Below are positions 1-7,838 of a DNA stretch of 21,064 bases, one piece after another; the first letter of the stretch is position 1; each line of letters opens with the position of its first letter. The notes below the pieces were generated by a model. The model had not been told where the DNA came from. It did no database searches and saw only the letters and a list, made by a program, of their open reading frames with translations. The translations under genes and the position numbers were made by a program. The stretch comes from JANYIP01 sp031394045 (lineage in GTDB: Bacteria > Actinomycetota > Actinomycetes > Prado026): assembly GCA_031394045.1 (NCBI GenBank), contig JANMWN010000057.1, positions 1 to 21,064 on the forward strand. Reading direction: 5' to 3'.

Positions 1-141
1 GGTCAGCGGCTCCCGCTCGACATCCAGGTCGGCGAGAAGGTCATCTACAGCAAGTACGGCGGCACCGAGGTCAAGTACAACGGCGAGGAGTACCTCATCC
101 TCTCCTCGCGCGACGTGCTCGCCGTCCTCGGCGAGAGCTGA
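1..141 (+). CDS. groES: Co-chaperonin GroES, C-terminal part (5' end outside window)
   Basis: Reading frame 1 from the window edge gives 46 residues ending in SSRDVLAVLGES before TGA. The segment contains EKVIYSKYGGTEVKYNGEEY followed by LILSSRDVLAVL, the usual end of GroES. GroES is the heptameric lid of the GroEL chaperonin and acts in the cytoplasm in ATP-driven protein folding. groEL follows on the same strand after 145 nt, a long gap for an operon pair, and that gap holds repeats and a hairpin listed separately. The promoter, and any CIRCE/HrcA operator, would lie upstream of the window and cannot be seen. The identification is secure because of the motif and the groEL neighbour. Confidence 0.95.
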   Translation, partial: GQRLPLDIQVGEKVIYSKYGGTEVKYNGEEYLILSSRDVLAVLGES

Positions 142-146
142 ACCAA

Positions 147-180
147 CCAGCACGCCAGCACACCCAGCACCAGCCAGCAC
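147..180 (+). repeat. Four copies of CCAGCAC in groES-groEL spacer
   Basis: The 7-mer CCAGCAC occurs at 147-153, 155-161, 164-170 and 174-180, with start-to-start distances of 8, 9 and 10 bases, directly after the groES stop codon. I infer either a slippage-prone simple repeat or a binding or processing element; nothing in the sequence decides between these. Confidence 0.6.
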
Positions 181-189
181 TGCGTCGGA

Positions 190-230
190 ATCGCCCCGGG
201 CGGCCCAGATCGACCGGGCGCCGGGGCGAT
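190..230 (+). promoter_or_regulatory. Strong hairpin in the groES-groEL intercistronic region
   Basis: ATCGCCCCGG (190-199) is perfectly complementary to CCGGGGCGAT (221-230). An inner stem GCCC/GGGC (203-206 with 216-219) extends it. No T-run follows on the plus strand, so it does not look like a classical terminator. It could be an attenuator, an RNase processing site or an mRNA stabiliser that sets the groES:groEL ratio. The pairing is visible in the sequence; the role is inference. Confidence 0.6.
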
Positions 231-286
231 CTCCGTAGCACCGCCAAGAGCTGTTCAGCCCAGTAGTGAAAGGGAAACCCGCCTCC

Positions 287-1912
287 ATGGCCAAGATCCT
301 CGAGTTCGACGAAGACGCTCGCCGCAGCCTTCAGCGCGGCGTCGACGCTCTCGCCAACGCAGTCAAGGTGACGCTGGGCCCAAAGGGCCGCAATGTCGTC
401 ATCGACAAGAAGTTCGGTGCGCCCACGATCACGAACGACGGCGTGACCATCGCTCGTGAGATCGAGCTGACCAACCCGTACGAGAACCTCGGCGCCCAGC
501 TCGCCAAGGAGGTCGCCACCAAGACCAACGATGTCGCCGGTGACGGCACCACGACGGCGACCGTCCTGGCCCAGGCCATGGTCCACGAGGGCCTGCGGGT
601 CGTGACGGCCGGCGGCGCGCCGATGGACATCAAGCGCGGCATCGAGGCTGCGGTCGCAGCCATGAGCGACCGGCTGATCGAGACCGCCCGCCCGGTCGAG
701 ACCAAGGCCGACATGGCCGCGGTCGCGACGATCTCCGCCCAGGACGCCGAGATCGGTGACTTCATCGCCGAGGCGTTCGACAAGGTGGGCAAGGACGGCG
801 TCATCACCGTCGACGAGTCCAGCACCACCGGCGTCGAGCTCGAGTTCACCGAGGGCATGCAGTTCGACAAGGGCTACATCTCGCCGTACATGGTCACCGA
901 CCCGGAGCGCATGGAGGCCTCGCTCGAGGACCCGTACGTGCTGCTCCACCAGGGCAAGATCTCGTCGGTCTCGGACTTGCTTCCCCTGCTGGAGAAGGTC
1001 GTCCAGGCCGGCAAGCCGCTGCTCATCATCGCCGAGGACGTCGACGGCGAGGCGCTCTCGACCCTGGTGGTCAACAAGATCCGCGGTCTTTTCACCGGTG
1101 TCGCGGTCAAGGCCCCGGCCTTCGGTGACCGTCGCAAGGCCATGCTCGAGGACCTTGCGGTCCTGACCGGCGCCCAGGTCGTCGCACCCGAGGTCGGGCT
1201 CAAGCTCGACCAGGTCGGCCTCGAGGTGCTCGGCAAGGCTCGCAAGATCGTCGTCACCAAGGACGACACCACGATCATCGAAGGTGGCGGCGACCCCGCA
1301 GCCGTCAGTGACCGGGTCGGCCAGATCCGCAGCGAGATCGAGCGCAGCGACTCCGACTGGGACAAGGAGAAGCTGCAGGAGCGGCTCGCCAAGCTCGCCG
1401 GCGGTGTCTGCGTCATCAAGGTCGGCGCCCACACCGAGGTCGAGCTCAAGGAGCGCAAGCACCGCATCGAGGACGCGATCTCGGCCACCCGCGCCGCGAT
1501 CGAGGAGGGCATCGTCGAGGGCGGCGGCGCCGCTCTCGTCCATGCGGTCTCCAGCCTCGACGGTGGGCTCGGGCTCACCGGCGACGAGGCGACCGGCGTG
1601 GCCATCGTCCGCAAGTCGGTCGTCGAGCCGCTGCGCTGGATCGCCGAGAACGCCGGGCTCGAGGGCTACGTCGTCGTCGCCAAGGTCGCCGACCTGCCCA
1701 TCGGTCACGGCCTGAACGCCGCGACCGGCGAGTACGGCGACCTGATCGCGGCTGGGGTCATCGACCCGGTCAAGGTCACGCGCTCGGCCCTGCAGAACGC
1801 CGCATCCATCGCGGCGCTGCTCCTGACGACCGAGACCCTGGTCGTCGAGAAGCCGGCCGACGAGGAGCCCGAGGCGGGCCACGGGCGCGGCGGCCACGGG
1901 CACAGCCACTAA
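287..1912 (+). CDS. groEL1: 60-kDa chaperonin GroEL1 with His-rich C-terminus
   Basis: ATP-dependent chaperonin ring protein of the cytoplasm, 541 aa from this start, the usual family length. It begins MAKILEFDEDARRSLQRGV and carries the phosphate-binding motif GDGTTTATVLAQ. A GTG at 266 would add seven residues (MKGKPAS), but the ATG at 287 matches the conserved GroEL start and has AAAGGGA (269-275) about 11 nt upstream. The C-terminus GHGRGGHGHSH is His-rich, as in the groES-linked GroEL1 paralogue of actinobacteria, rather than the Gly-Met tail of housekeeping GroEL2. That implies a second groEL elsewhere in the genome. It lies downstream of groES in the same direction. It ends 96 bp before the convergent whiB gene, with a hairpin terminator between them. 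Confidence 0.96.
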   Translation: MAKILEFDEDARRSLQRGVDALANAVKVTLGPKGRNVVIDKKFGAPTITNDGVTIAREIELTNPYENLGAQLAKEVATKTNDVAGDGTTTATVLAQAMVHEGLRVVTAGGAPMDIKRGIEAAVAAMSDRLIETARPVETKADMAAVATISAQDAEIGDFIAEAFDKVGKDGVITVDESSTTGVELEFTEGMQFDKGYISPYMVTDPERMEASLEDPYVLLHQGKISSVSDLLPLLEKVVQAGKPLLIIAEDVDGEALSTLVVNKIRGLFTGVAVKAPAFGDRRKAMLEDLAVLTGAQVVAPEVGLKLDQVGLEVLGKARKIVVTKDDTTIIEGGGDPAAVSDRVGQIRSEIERSDSDWDKEKLQERLAKLAGGVCVIKVGAHTEVELKERKHRIEDAISATRAAIEEGIVEGGGAALVHAVSSLDGGLGLTGDEATGVAIVRKSVVEPLRWIAENAGLEGYVVVAKVADLPIGHGLNAATGEYGDLIAAGVIDPVKVTRSALQNAASIAALLLTTETLVVEKPADEEPEAGHGRGGHGHSH

Positions 1913-1951
1913 GGCGCTGCTCAGCAGTACGCGGTCAGCAGCTCCGTACCG

Positions 1952-1997
1952 CACGCACAGAAGCCCGGCCCCTCAAGGGGTGCCGGGCTGCTGCGTG
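1952..1997. terminator. Bidirectional hairpin terminator between groEL1 and whiB
   Basis: AGCCCGGC (1962-1969) pairs with GCCGGGCT (1982-1989). CACGCA (1952-1957) pairs with TGCGTG (1992-1997) outside it, across a small internal loop. The structure lies between two convergent stop codons, which fits termination in both directions. There is only a weak T-stretch, as is common in high-GC actinobacteria. Confidence 0.65.
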
Positions 1998-2008
1998 TTC
2001 GGGGTCCG

Positions 2009-2320
2009 TCAGCTGACGGCGGCGAAGCTGACCCTGCGGGTACCGGTACCGGTGGCGTAGATGGCCTCGCGGTCGTCCTCGGAGAGCCCGCCCCACACGC
2101 CGTACGGCTCACGGACGGCCAGCGCGTGCGCTCGGCACTGCCGCAGCACCGGGCAGGCGGCGCACACCTGCTTGGCGGCAGCTTCACGGCTGGAGCGCGA
2201 CGGACCGCGCTCGCCCTCGGGGTGGAAGAACAGGTCAGGGTCTGCCTCCCGGCAGGCTGACACGAGCTGCCAGTCCCACAGGTCGGCGTTCGGACCGGGG
2301 AGCCGTGAGATGTCGGCCAT
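2009..2320 (-). CDS. whiD/whiB3-like: WhiB-family iron-sulfur transcription factor (WhiD/WhiB3 type)
   Basis: 103 aa. The four cluster cysteines are Cys23, Cys53, Cys56 and Cys62, in the CxxC-x5-C arrangement typical of Wbl proteins. The family turn motif GVWGGLSEDDRE follows (about residues 74-84), with a short basic tail containing TGTRR. Wbl proteins bind a [4Fe-4S] cluster and act with the primary sigma factor to sense NO, oxygen or redox state, or to control development. The position next to groEL1, with bldM nearby, matches whiD of Streptomyces coelicolor and whiB3 of M. tuberculosis, so this is a likely orthologue. The start is supported by AGGAGC seven nt upstream (2328-2333 read on the minus strand). 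A good primary-sigma promoter lies upstream (see 2368-2396). It is divergent from the MerR gene. Confidence 0.93.
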   Translation of the reverse strand: MADISRLPGPNADLWDWQLVSACREADPDLFFHPEGERGPSRSSREAAAKQVCAACPVLRQCRAHALAVREPYGVWGGLSEDDREAIYATGTGTRRVSFAAVS

Positions 2321-2367
2321 GGCGGTTGCTCCTGGCGGGTGAGGTTCGGATGGTGCGTCTGAAGGTG

Positions 2368-2396
2368 ACGCTACAACCGCTTCATAAGTTGGTCAA
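2368..2396 (-). promoter_or_regulatory. Predicted whiB promoter TTGACC-N17-TAGCGT
   Basis: On the minus strand, TTGACC (2396-2391) and TAGCGT (2373-2368) are separated by exactly 17 nt. This is a good match to a primary-sigma promoter of actinobacteria (TTGAC / TANNNT). The start of transcription would be near 2362, giving a leader of about 40 nt that includes the AGGAGC ribosome site. The -35 box overlaps the GGTCA-N5-TGACC palindrome. Confidence 0.7.
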
Positions 2397-2405
2397 CTCG
2401 TGACC
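2391..2405. promoter_or_regulatory. Palindrome GGTCA-N5-TGACC, candidate operator over whiB -35
   Basis: A perfect 5+5 inverted repeat with a 5-base spacer lies in the divergent whiB-merR region and covers the whiB -35 hexamer. A dimeric regulator bound here would occlude or help polymerase at whiB. MerR, WhiB or BldM are neighbours that could bind, but no assignment can be made from sequence alone. Confidence 0.5.
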
Positions 2406-2464
2406 GGAGTGACTTTCTGGAAGCGCCGCGTAGTGCCCCGGTGGCGGTCTGGCCGCACCGGTTC

Positions 2465-2470
2465 GACAAT
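2465..2470 (+). promoter_or_regulatory. Candidate -10 box (GACAAT) for a leaderless merR transcript
   Basis: GACAAT ends seven nt before the ATG at 2478 and no Shine-Dalgarno precedes that ATG, so transcription could begin at or beside the start codon. No convincing -35 box is visible. Confidence 0.4.
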
Positions 2471-2477
2471 GTGAGAC

Positions 2478-3440
2478 ATGGAGGGAGTAGGAGGAGTCGA
2501 CGAGTCGACTCCGGAGCTCCCAGAAGCGATGCTCACCGTGGCCGCGGTGGCCCGCAGGCTCGGGGTCGCACCGGCCACGCTGCGCACGTGGGACCGCCGG
2601 TACGGGCTGGGCCCGACCGAGCACACCTCAGGGGCCCATCGCAGGTACGGACCGGGCGACGTTGCCCGGCTGGAGACCATGCGCAGGCTGACCCGCGCCG
2701 GAGTTGCTCCGGCCGATGCCGCCCGGGTGGCCGCCGCCTCGGCAGTACCGAGCCTCCCGATCGCGGACGCTGCCGAGAGCGCCGACGCGGAACCCGGCCG
2801 GACCGGCGGCGGCCGGGTCATCGCGATGCCGTCGAGCTCACGCGCGGCCCGCGGGCTGGCCCGTGCCGCGATGGCCCTGGACGGACCCACGTCGGTGGGC
2901 ATCCTGCGCGACACCCTGCGGCGGCACGGCGTCGTACGCACGTGGGAGGACGTCGTGCTGCCGGTGCTCGACGGCGTCGGGCGCCGGTGGGAGGCAACCG
3001 GCGAGGGCGTGGAGGTCGAGCACCTGCTCTCCGAGGTCCTGGTCAGTGCCCTGCACGCCGAGCTGCCGCCGATCGTCCGTCCGGTCAATGTGCGGCCGGT
3101 GTTCCTCGTGGCTGCTGAGGAGGAGCAGCACACGCTGCCCCTTCACGCGCTCGCAGGCGCCTTGGCCGAGCAGCACATCACCAGCCTGGTGCTCGGCGCC
3201 CGGCTGCCGCGGGTTGCTCTGGCCGACGCCGTACGCCGTGGGGGCCCGGCCGTCGTGTTCGTCTGGTCGCAGCTCCCGGCGACGGGAGACCTCGGTCAGC
3301 TCACGGCGATCCCGGCTCAGCGGCCGGCCGCGCAGCTGGTCGTCGGGGGCCCGGGCTGGACCAGTGTGCCGGCGGGGGTGGACCAGGCGGCCGACCTCGA
3401 GGACGCCGTTGCCATCATCCGTGCGGCCGTGGGGGGCTAA
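2478..3440 (+). CDS. MerR-family regulator with CarH/LitR-like cobalamin-binding domain
   Basis: 320 aa. Residues about 18-90 form a MerR winged-helix DNA-binding domain (MLTVAAVARRLGVAPATLRT, then WDRRYGLGP and GAHRRY). A variable linker follows, then a helical-bundle and Rossmann-like region. W171 and E181-H182 give the exact Wx9EH signature of the helical bundle in AdoCbl-binding photoreceptors such as CarH and LitR. E216-Q217-H218 aligns with the ExHxxG cobalamin motif and supplies the candidate lower axial histidine, although Pro replaces the Gly. I infer cobalamin binding, and possibly light sensing, through adenosylcobalamin photolysis. No carotenoid or photolyase genes are present; the neighbours are whiB, a TPR protein and bldM. 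The start could instead be the ATG at 2529 (Met18), directly at the MerR domain. Family assignment is strong and function is inferred. Confidence 0.88.
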   Translation: MEGVGGVDESTPELPEAMLTVAAVARRLGVAPATLRTWDRRYGLGPTEHTSGAHRRYGPGDVARLETMRRLTRAGVAPADAARVAAASAVPSLPIADAAESADAEPGRTGGGRVIAMPSSSRAARGLARAAMALDGPTSVGILRDTLRRHGVVRTWEDVVLPVLDGVGRRWEATGEGVEVEHLLSEVLVSALHAELPPIVRPVNVRPVFLVAAEEEQHTLPLHALAGALAEQHITSLVLGARLPRVALADAVRRGGPAVVFVWSQLPATGDLGQLTAIPAQRPAAQLVVGGPGWTSVPAGVDQAADLEDAVAIIRAAVGG

Positions 3441-3489
3441 GGCTCCGGTAGCCTCCGCACAGGGCATCGCGCCCGTCGAGGGAGGATCG

Positions 3490-4398
3490 GTGTCGGACCA
3501 GCTCGCGACGTTGCTGGCCGCGGGGGAGCGCGCGGCCTTCCACGGGCGGCCGGCCTCGGGGGTTCCCCCGCTGCAGCAGGCCGTCGAGGTGGCGCATGCC
3601 TCGGACCGTGACGACGAGGCCACCGCTGCCGCTTGGCTGCTGGGCGTGGCGCTGGGCGCAGCCGGCAAGTACGGCAGCGCCCTGGCCGTCCTGGAGCCGT
3701 TGGCCGACCGCGCCGCCGTCGGCCATCCCGCCCGCCGGCTGTTCGCCTCCCTGGCCGCGTCGACGGCCGCGAGCGTGCACCGTCAGCTCGGCCGGCACGC
3801 GGCGGCGCGCACGCTCGACGAGCACGCCGAGGAGCTCGCTGGCGACGCCGCCGAGGCGCTGTTCGACGCCCGGCTGGGGCTGGCAGCCGACGCGGTCGGA
3901 CTCGACGACGCGGCGACTGCCCGTACCCGGCTCGAGCAGGCGACCGCGCTGCTCGAGGGGCGTTCGGACTGGTGGCGCCAGCGCGTACGCGTGCTCTGGG
4001 TACGCGCCGAGGTCGCGCTGCTCACCGGTGACCCGGCGGCCGCAGCCAAGGCCGCCGAGACCGCGGTGACCCTCGCCGAGGGCTCGGGCGCGCCTCGGCA
4101 CGTGGCCAAGAGCCTGCTGTTCCTCGGGGTCGCCCAGGTGCAGGGCGGCGACCCGACCGAGGCCGCGGCGACGCTGCGCCGGGCGGCCACCCTGTCCGAG
4201 TCGCTGGGCTGCCTCCCGCTGGTCTGGCCCTCGCGCGCAGTGCTCGGGGCGCTGCTGGAGGGTGAGCTGCCGCAGGAGAGCGCCCGCAACCTGGCCGGTG
4301 CCCGCGGCACCGTGATCGCCATCGCCGACGACCTGCCGGAGAATCTACGGGCCGACTGGCTGGGCCGCCCGGACGTCGCCGCTCTGCTCGGAGGCTGA
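3490..4398 (+). CDS. TPR-like helical repeat protein of unknown function
   Basis: 302 aa starting at GTG, with AGGGAGG at 3479-3485 four nt upstream. The open frame extends far upstream (to about 2704) but overlaps merR, so the shorter start is preferred. The protein is almost wholly Ala/Leu-rich paired helices resembling tetratricopeptide repeats. The clearest units lie around residues 155-240 (WWRQRVRVLWVRAEVALLTG, then AKSLLFLGVAQVQGGDPTEA). No signal peptide or membrane segment is visible, so it is probably a cytoplasmic protein-protein interaction scaffold. It lies 49 nt after the MerR gene and upstream of bldM. By position it may correspond to the uncharacterised gene between whiB3 and sigD in mycobacteria (Rv3415c), a comparison made from memory. 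A weak TAGCCT box at 3449-3454 could give it its own promoter. Confidence 0.8.
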   Translation: MSDQLATLLAAGERAAFHGRPASGVPPLQQAVEVAHASDRDDEATAAAWLLGVALGAAGKYGSALAVLEPLADRAAVGHPARRLFASLAASTAASVHRQLGRHAAARTLDEHAEELAGDAAEALFDARLGLAADAVGLDDAATARTRLEQATALLEGRSDWWRQRVRVLWVRAEVALLTGDPAAAAKAAETAVTLAEGSGAPRHVAKSLLFLGVAQVQGGDPTEAAATLRRAATLSESLGCLPLVWPSRAVLGALLEGELPQESARNLAGARGTVIAIADDLPENLRADWLGRPDVAALLGG

Positions 4399-4494
4399 CC
4401 GGCGTCCGGCCAGCAGCAAGGGCAGCGAGACCGGTCGAGTGTTTGATCTGGATTCACGCTCACCTCGGGCCCTCCACGTGCCGAAGCATCATCT

Positions 4495-5106
4495 GTGGCA
4501 ACGGTGTGCGTATGTGACGACTCCCCCTTGGCGCGCGAGTCGTTGCGCCGAGTGGTGGCGACCGTGCCCGGCGTCGACCGGGTGAGCGCTGCGGCGAGCG
4601 GCGAGGAGATGCTGGCGCGCTACTCGGTGGAGCGGCCGGACCTGGTCCTGGCCGACGTACGCATGCCCGGCATCGGTGGCGTCGAGGCGACTCGACGGCT
4701 GCTGGCCGTGCACCCGGGTGCTGCCGTGCTCATGCTCACGATGGCCGAGGACACCGACGGGGTGGCGCGAGCAGTCGCCCACGGGGCCCGCGGGTACGTG
4801 CGCAAGGACGCCTCCCGCGAGGAGCTGTCGGCCACGCTGGTCCAGGTGCTCAACGGGCGCAGCCGCTCCAGCGCGCTGCCGGCCCGCCGCGGGGACGGTC
4901 AGACCGAACCCCCTGCGCTGTCCGAGCGCGAGCTGCAGGTGCTGTCAGGCATGTCCCGAGGCCGCAGCAACGCAGAGATCGGCCGCGAGCTCTACCTGTC
5001 CGAGGACACCGTCAAGACGCACGCGCGACGGCTGTTCCGCAAGCTGGGTGCCGCAGACCGGGCGCACGCGGTTGCGGTGGGGTTCCGCTGGGGACTGGTG
5101 CGATAG
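4495..5106 (+). CDS. bldM: Orphan response regulator BldM
   Basis: 203 aa, the same length as Streptomyces BldM. The receiver domain (about residues 1-120) has the acidic pair D8-D9, the phospho-acceptor position D54 (LADVRMPG), T82 and K104. A FixJ/NarL-type helix-turn-helix follows at about 138-203 (LSERELQVLSGMSRGRSNAE, then LYLSEDTVKTHARRLF). The end FRWGLVR is characteristic of BldM. In Streptomyces, BldM controls aerial growth genes as a homodimer and sporulation genes as a heterodimer with WhiI; no paired kinase is known, and none is encoded here. The GTG start is chosen because it gives the conserved N-terminus and length; only a weak GAAG (4483-4486) lies upstream. The 96-bp upstream gap contains AGTG (4438-4441) and two TCAC copies (4454-4463), loosely like a BldD site. 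The stop codon lies inside a tandem duplication. Confidence 0.95.
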   Translation: MATVCVCDDSPLARESLRRVVATVPGVDRVSAAASGEEMLARYSVERPDLVLADVRMPGIGGVEATRRLLAVHPGAAVLMLTMAEDTDGVARAVAHGARGYVRKDASREELSATLVQVLNGRSRSSALPARRGDGQTEPPALSERELQVLSGMSRGRSNAEIGRELYLSEDTVKTHARRLFRKLGAADRAHAVAVGFRWGLVR

Positions 5107-5140
5107 CGCCGATGGGCGTTGGTGCGATAGCGCCGATGGG
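5096..5140 (+). repeat. Tandem 24-bp duplication spanning the bldM stop codon
   Basis: A perfect 21-base sequence starting TGGTGCGATAG occurs at 5096-5116 and again at 5120-5140, a 24-bp period, with the beginning of a third unit after 5138. The first copy includes the last codons and TAG of bldM. Because 24 is a multiple of three, the second copy repeats Leu-Val-Arg-stop in frame. This looks like a recent local duplication in the bldM-guaB2 spacer. Confidence 0.85.
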
Positions 5141-5161
5141 TGCGGTCCGCTGAGAGGCCGG

Positions 5162-5167
5162 TACGAT
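5162..5167 (+). promoter_or_regulatory. Predicted -10 box (TACGAT) giving leaderless guaB2 mRNA
   Basis: TACGAT ends five nt before the guaB2 ATG at 5173, placing transcription start at or next to the A of ATG. No ribosome site is correctly spaced (GAGG at 5168-5171 is one nt from the ATG). The -35 region is poor. Confidence 0.5.
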
Positions 5168-5172
5168 GAGGC

Positions 5173-6666
<1,494 letters not shown>

Positions 6667-6715
6667 GCGTTGCTCCGGTGCGTGCCTGCGCCCGGAGTCT
6701 GGGAGGATCGTCGGC

Positions 6716-7837
6716 ATGAGCGAGATCGAGATCGGCCGGGGCAAGCGCGGGCGTGAGGCGTACGCCTTCGACGACATCGCGATCGTGCCGAGCCGGCGTA
6801 CCCGTGACCCGCAAGAGGTCTCGATCGCCTGGCAGATCGACGCGTACCGGTTCGAGCTGCCGCTGCTGGCCGCCCCCATGGACTCCGTCGTGTCGCCTGC
6901 GACGGCCATCGCGATCGGGCGGCTCGGCGGCGTGGGGGTGCTCAACCTCGAGGGGCTGTGGACCAGGTACGCCGACCCGGAGCCGCTGCTGGCCGAGATC
7001 GCGACGCTGCCCGACGAGCGGGTCACCGCCCGGATGCAGGAGCTGTACTCCGCCCCGATCGACCCCGAGCTGATCGCCAAGGTCGTCCGCGAGGTCCGCG
7101 AGGCCGGCGTCACGGTCGGCGCCGCGCTCTCGCCAGGGCGCACCGCGCAGTACGCCAAGACCGTCGTCGACGCGGGCGTTGACCTGTTCGTCATCCGCGG
7201 CACGACCGTGAGCGCCGAGCACGTTTCCGGGCAGTCGGAGCCGCTCAACCTCAAGCAGTTCATCTACGAGCTCGACGTGCCCGTGGTGGTCGGCGGGGTG
7301 GCGACGTACCAGGCGGCGCTGCACCTGATGCGGACCGGTGCGGCCGGCGTGCTCGTCGGGTTCGGCGGCGGCGCAGCCCACACCACCCGCGCGGTTCTCG
7401 GCGTCGCGGTACCGATGGCGTCGGCCGTGGCGGACGTCGCTGCAGCGCGCCGCGACTACCTCGACGAGTCGGGCGGGCGGTACGTGCACGTCATCGCCGA
7501 CGGCGGGGTCGGTCGCTCGGGCGACATCGCCAAGGCGATCGCCTGCGGCGCCGACGCCGTGATGATGGGCTCGCCGCTGGCCAGGGCGACCGAGGCGCCG
7601 GGCCGTGGCTGGCACTGGGGCTCCGAGGTCCACCACCCGTTGCTGCCCAGGGGCGAGCGGGTCCAGGTCGGCACGTCGGGATCGCTGGTCGAGATCCTGC
7701 TGGGGCCCTCGCGGGTGCCCGACGGCACGATGAACCTGTTCGGTGCGCTGCGCCGGTCCATGGCTACCACGGGATACTCCGAGCTCAAGGAGTTCCAGCG
7801 CGTCGAGGTCACCGTGACGCCGACCACCCACCGCTGA
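6716..7837 (+). CDS. guaB3: GuaB3 family IMP dehydrogenase-related protein
   Basis: 373 aa, TIM-barrel protein of the IMPDH/GMP reductase superfamily without CBS domains. The N-terminus IEIGRGKRGREAYAFDDIAI is typical of actinobacterial GuaB3. The loop that carries the active-site cysteine in GuaB2 (GPGSICTTR) aligns here with GFGGGAAHTTR, so His222 replaces the nucleophilic Cys. Standard IMPDH or GMP reductase chemistry through a Cys-linked intermediate therefore seems impossible. Later barrel motifs IADGGVGRSGDIAKAIACGA and ADAVMMGSPLA are intact. The start has GGGAGG (6701-6706) with a 9-nt spacer. It lies between guaB2 and glpD, and its stop is one base from the glpD ATG. The biochemical role in actinobacteria is, to my knowledge, unresolved. 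Confidence 0.94.
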   Translation: MSEIEIGRGKRGREAYAFDDIAIVPSRRTRDPQEVSIAWQIDAYRFELPLLAAPMDSVVSPATAIAIGRLGGVGVLNLEGLWTRYADPEPLLAEIATLPDERVTARMQELYSAPIDPELIAKVVREVREAGVTVGAALSPGRTAQYAKTVVDAGVDLFVIRGTTVSAEHVSGQSEPLNLKQFIYELDVPVVVGGVATYQAALHLMRTGAAGVLVGFGGGAAHTTRAVLGVAVPMASAVADVAAARRDYLDESGGRYVHVIADGGVGRSGDIAKAIACGADAVMMGSPLARATEAPGRGWHWGSEVHHPLLPRGERVQVGTSGSLVEILLGPSRVPDGTMNLFGALRRSMATTGYSELKEFQRVEVTVTPTTHR

Positions 7838-7838
7838 C

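Noticed and set aside
231..286. Possible CIRCE-like half site (TAGCAC) before groEL1
   Set aside because: No matching inverted half at the required spacing; the real HrcA site is expected upstream of groES, outside the window.
95..1954. 619-aa open frame on the minus strand opposite groEL1
   Set aside because: Shadow of the high-GC groEL1 codons: it covers the whole gene, has Asp/Leu/Arg-biased composition and no recognisable domain.
2704..3489. N-terminal extension of the TPR gene through merR
   Set aside because: Arg/Ser/Pro-rich nonsense composition while the other frame encodes a clear MerR protein; the GTG at 3490 has its own ribosome site.
4438..4464. BldD-like site (AGTG ... TCAC ... 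TCACC) upstream of bldM
   Set aside because: Matches are short and spacing imperfect; not strong enough for a regulatory feature, only mentioned under bldM.
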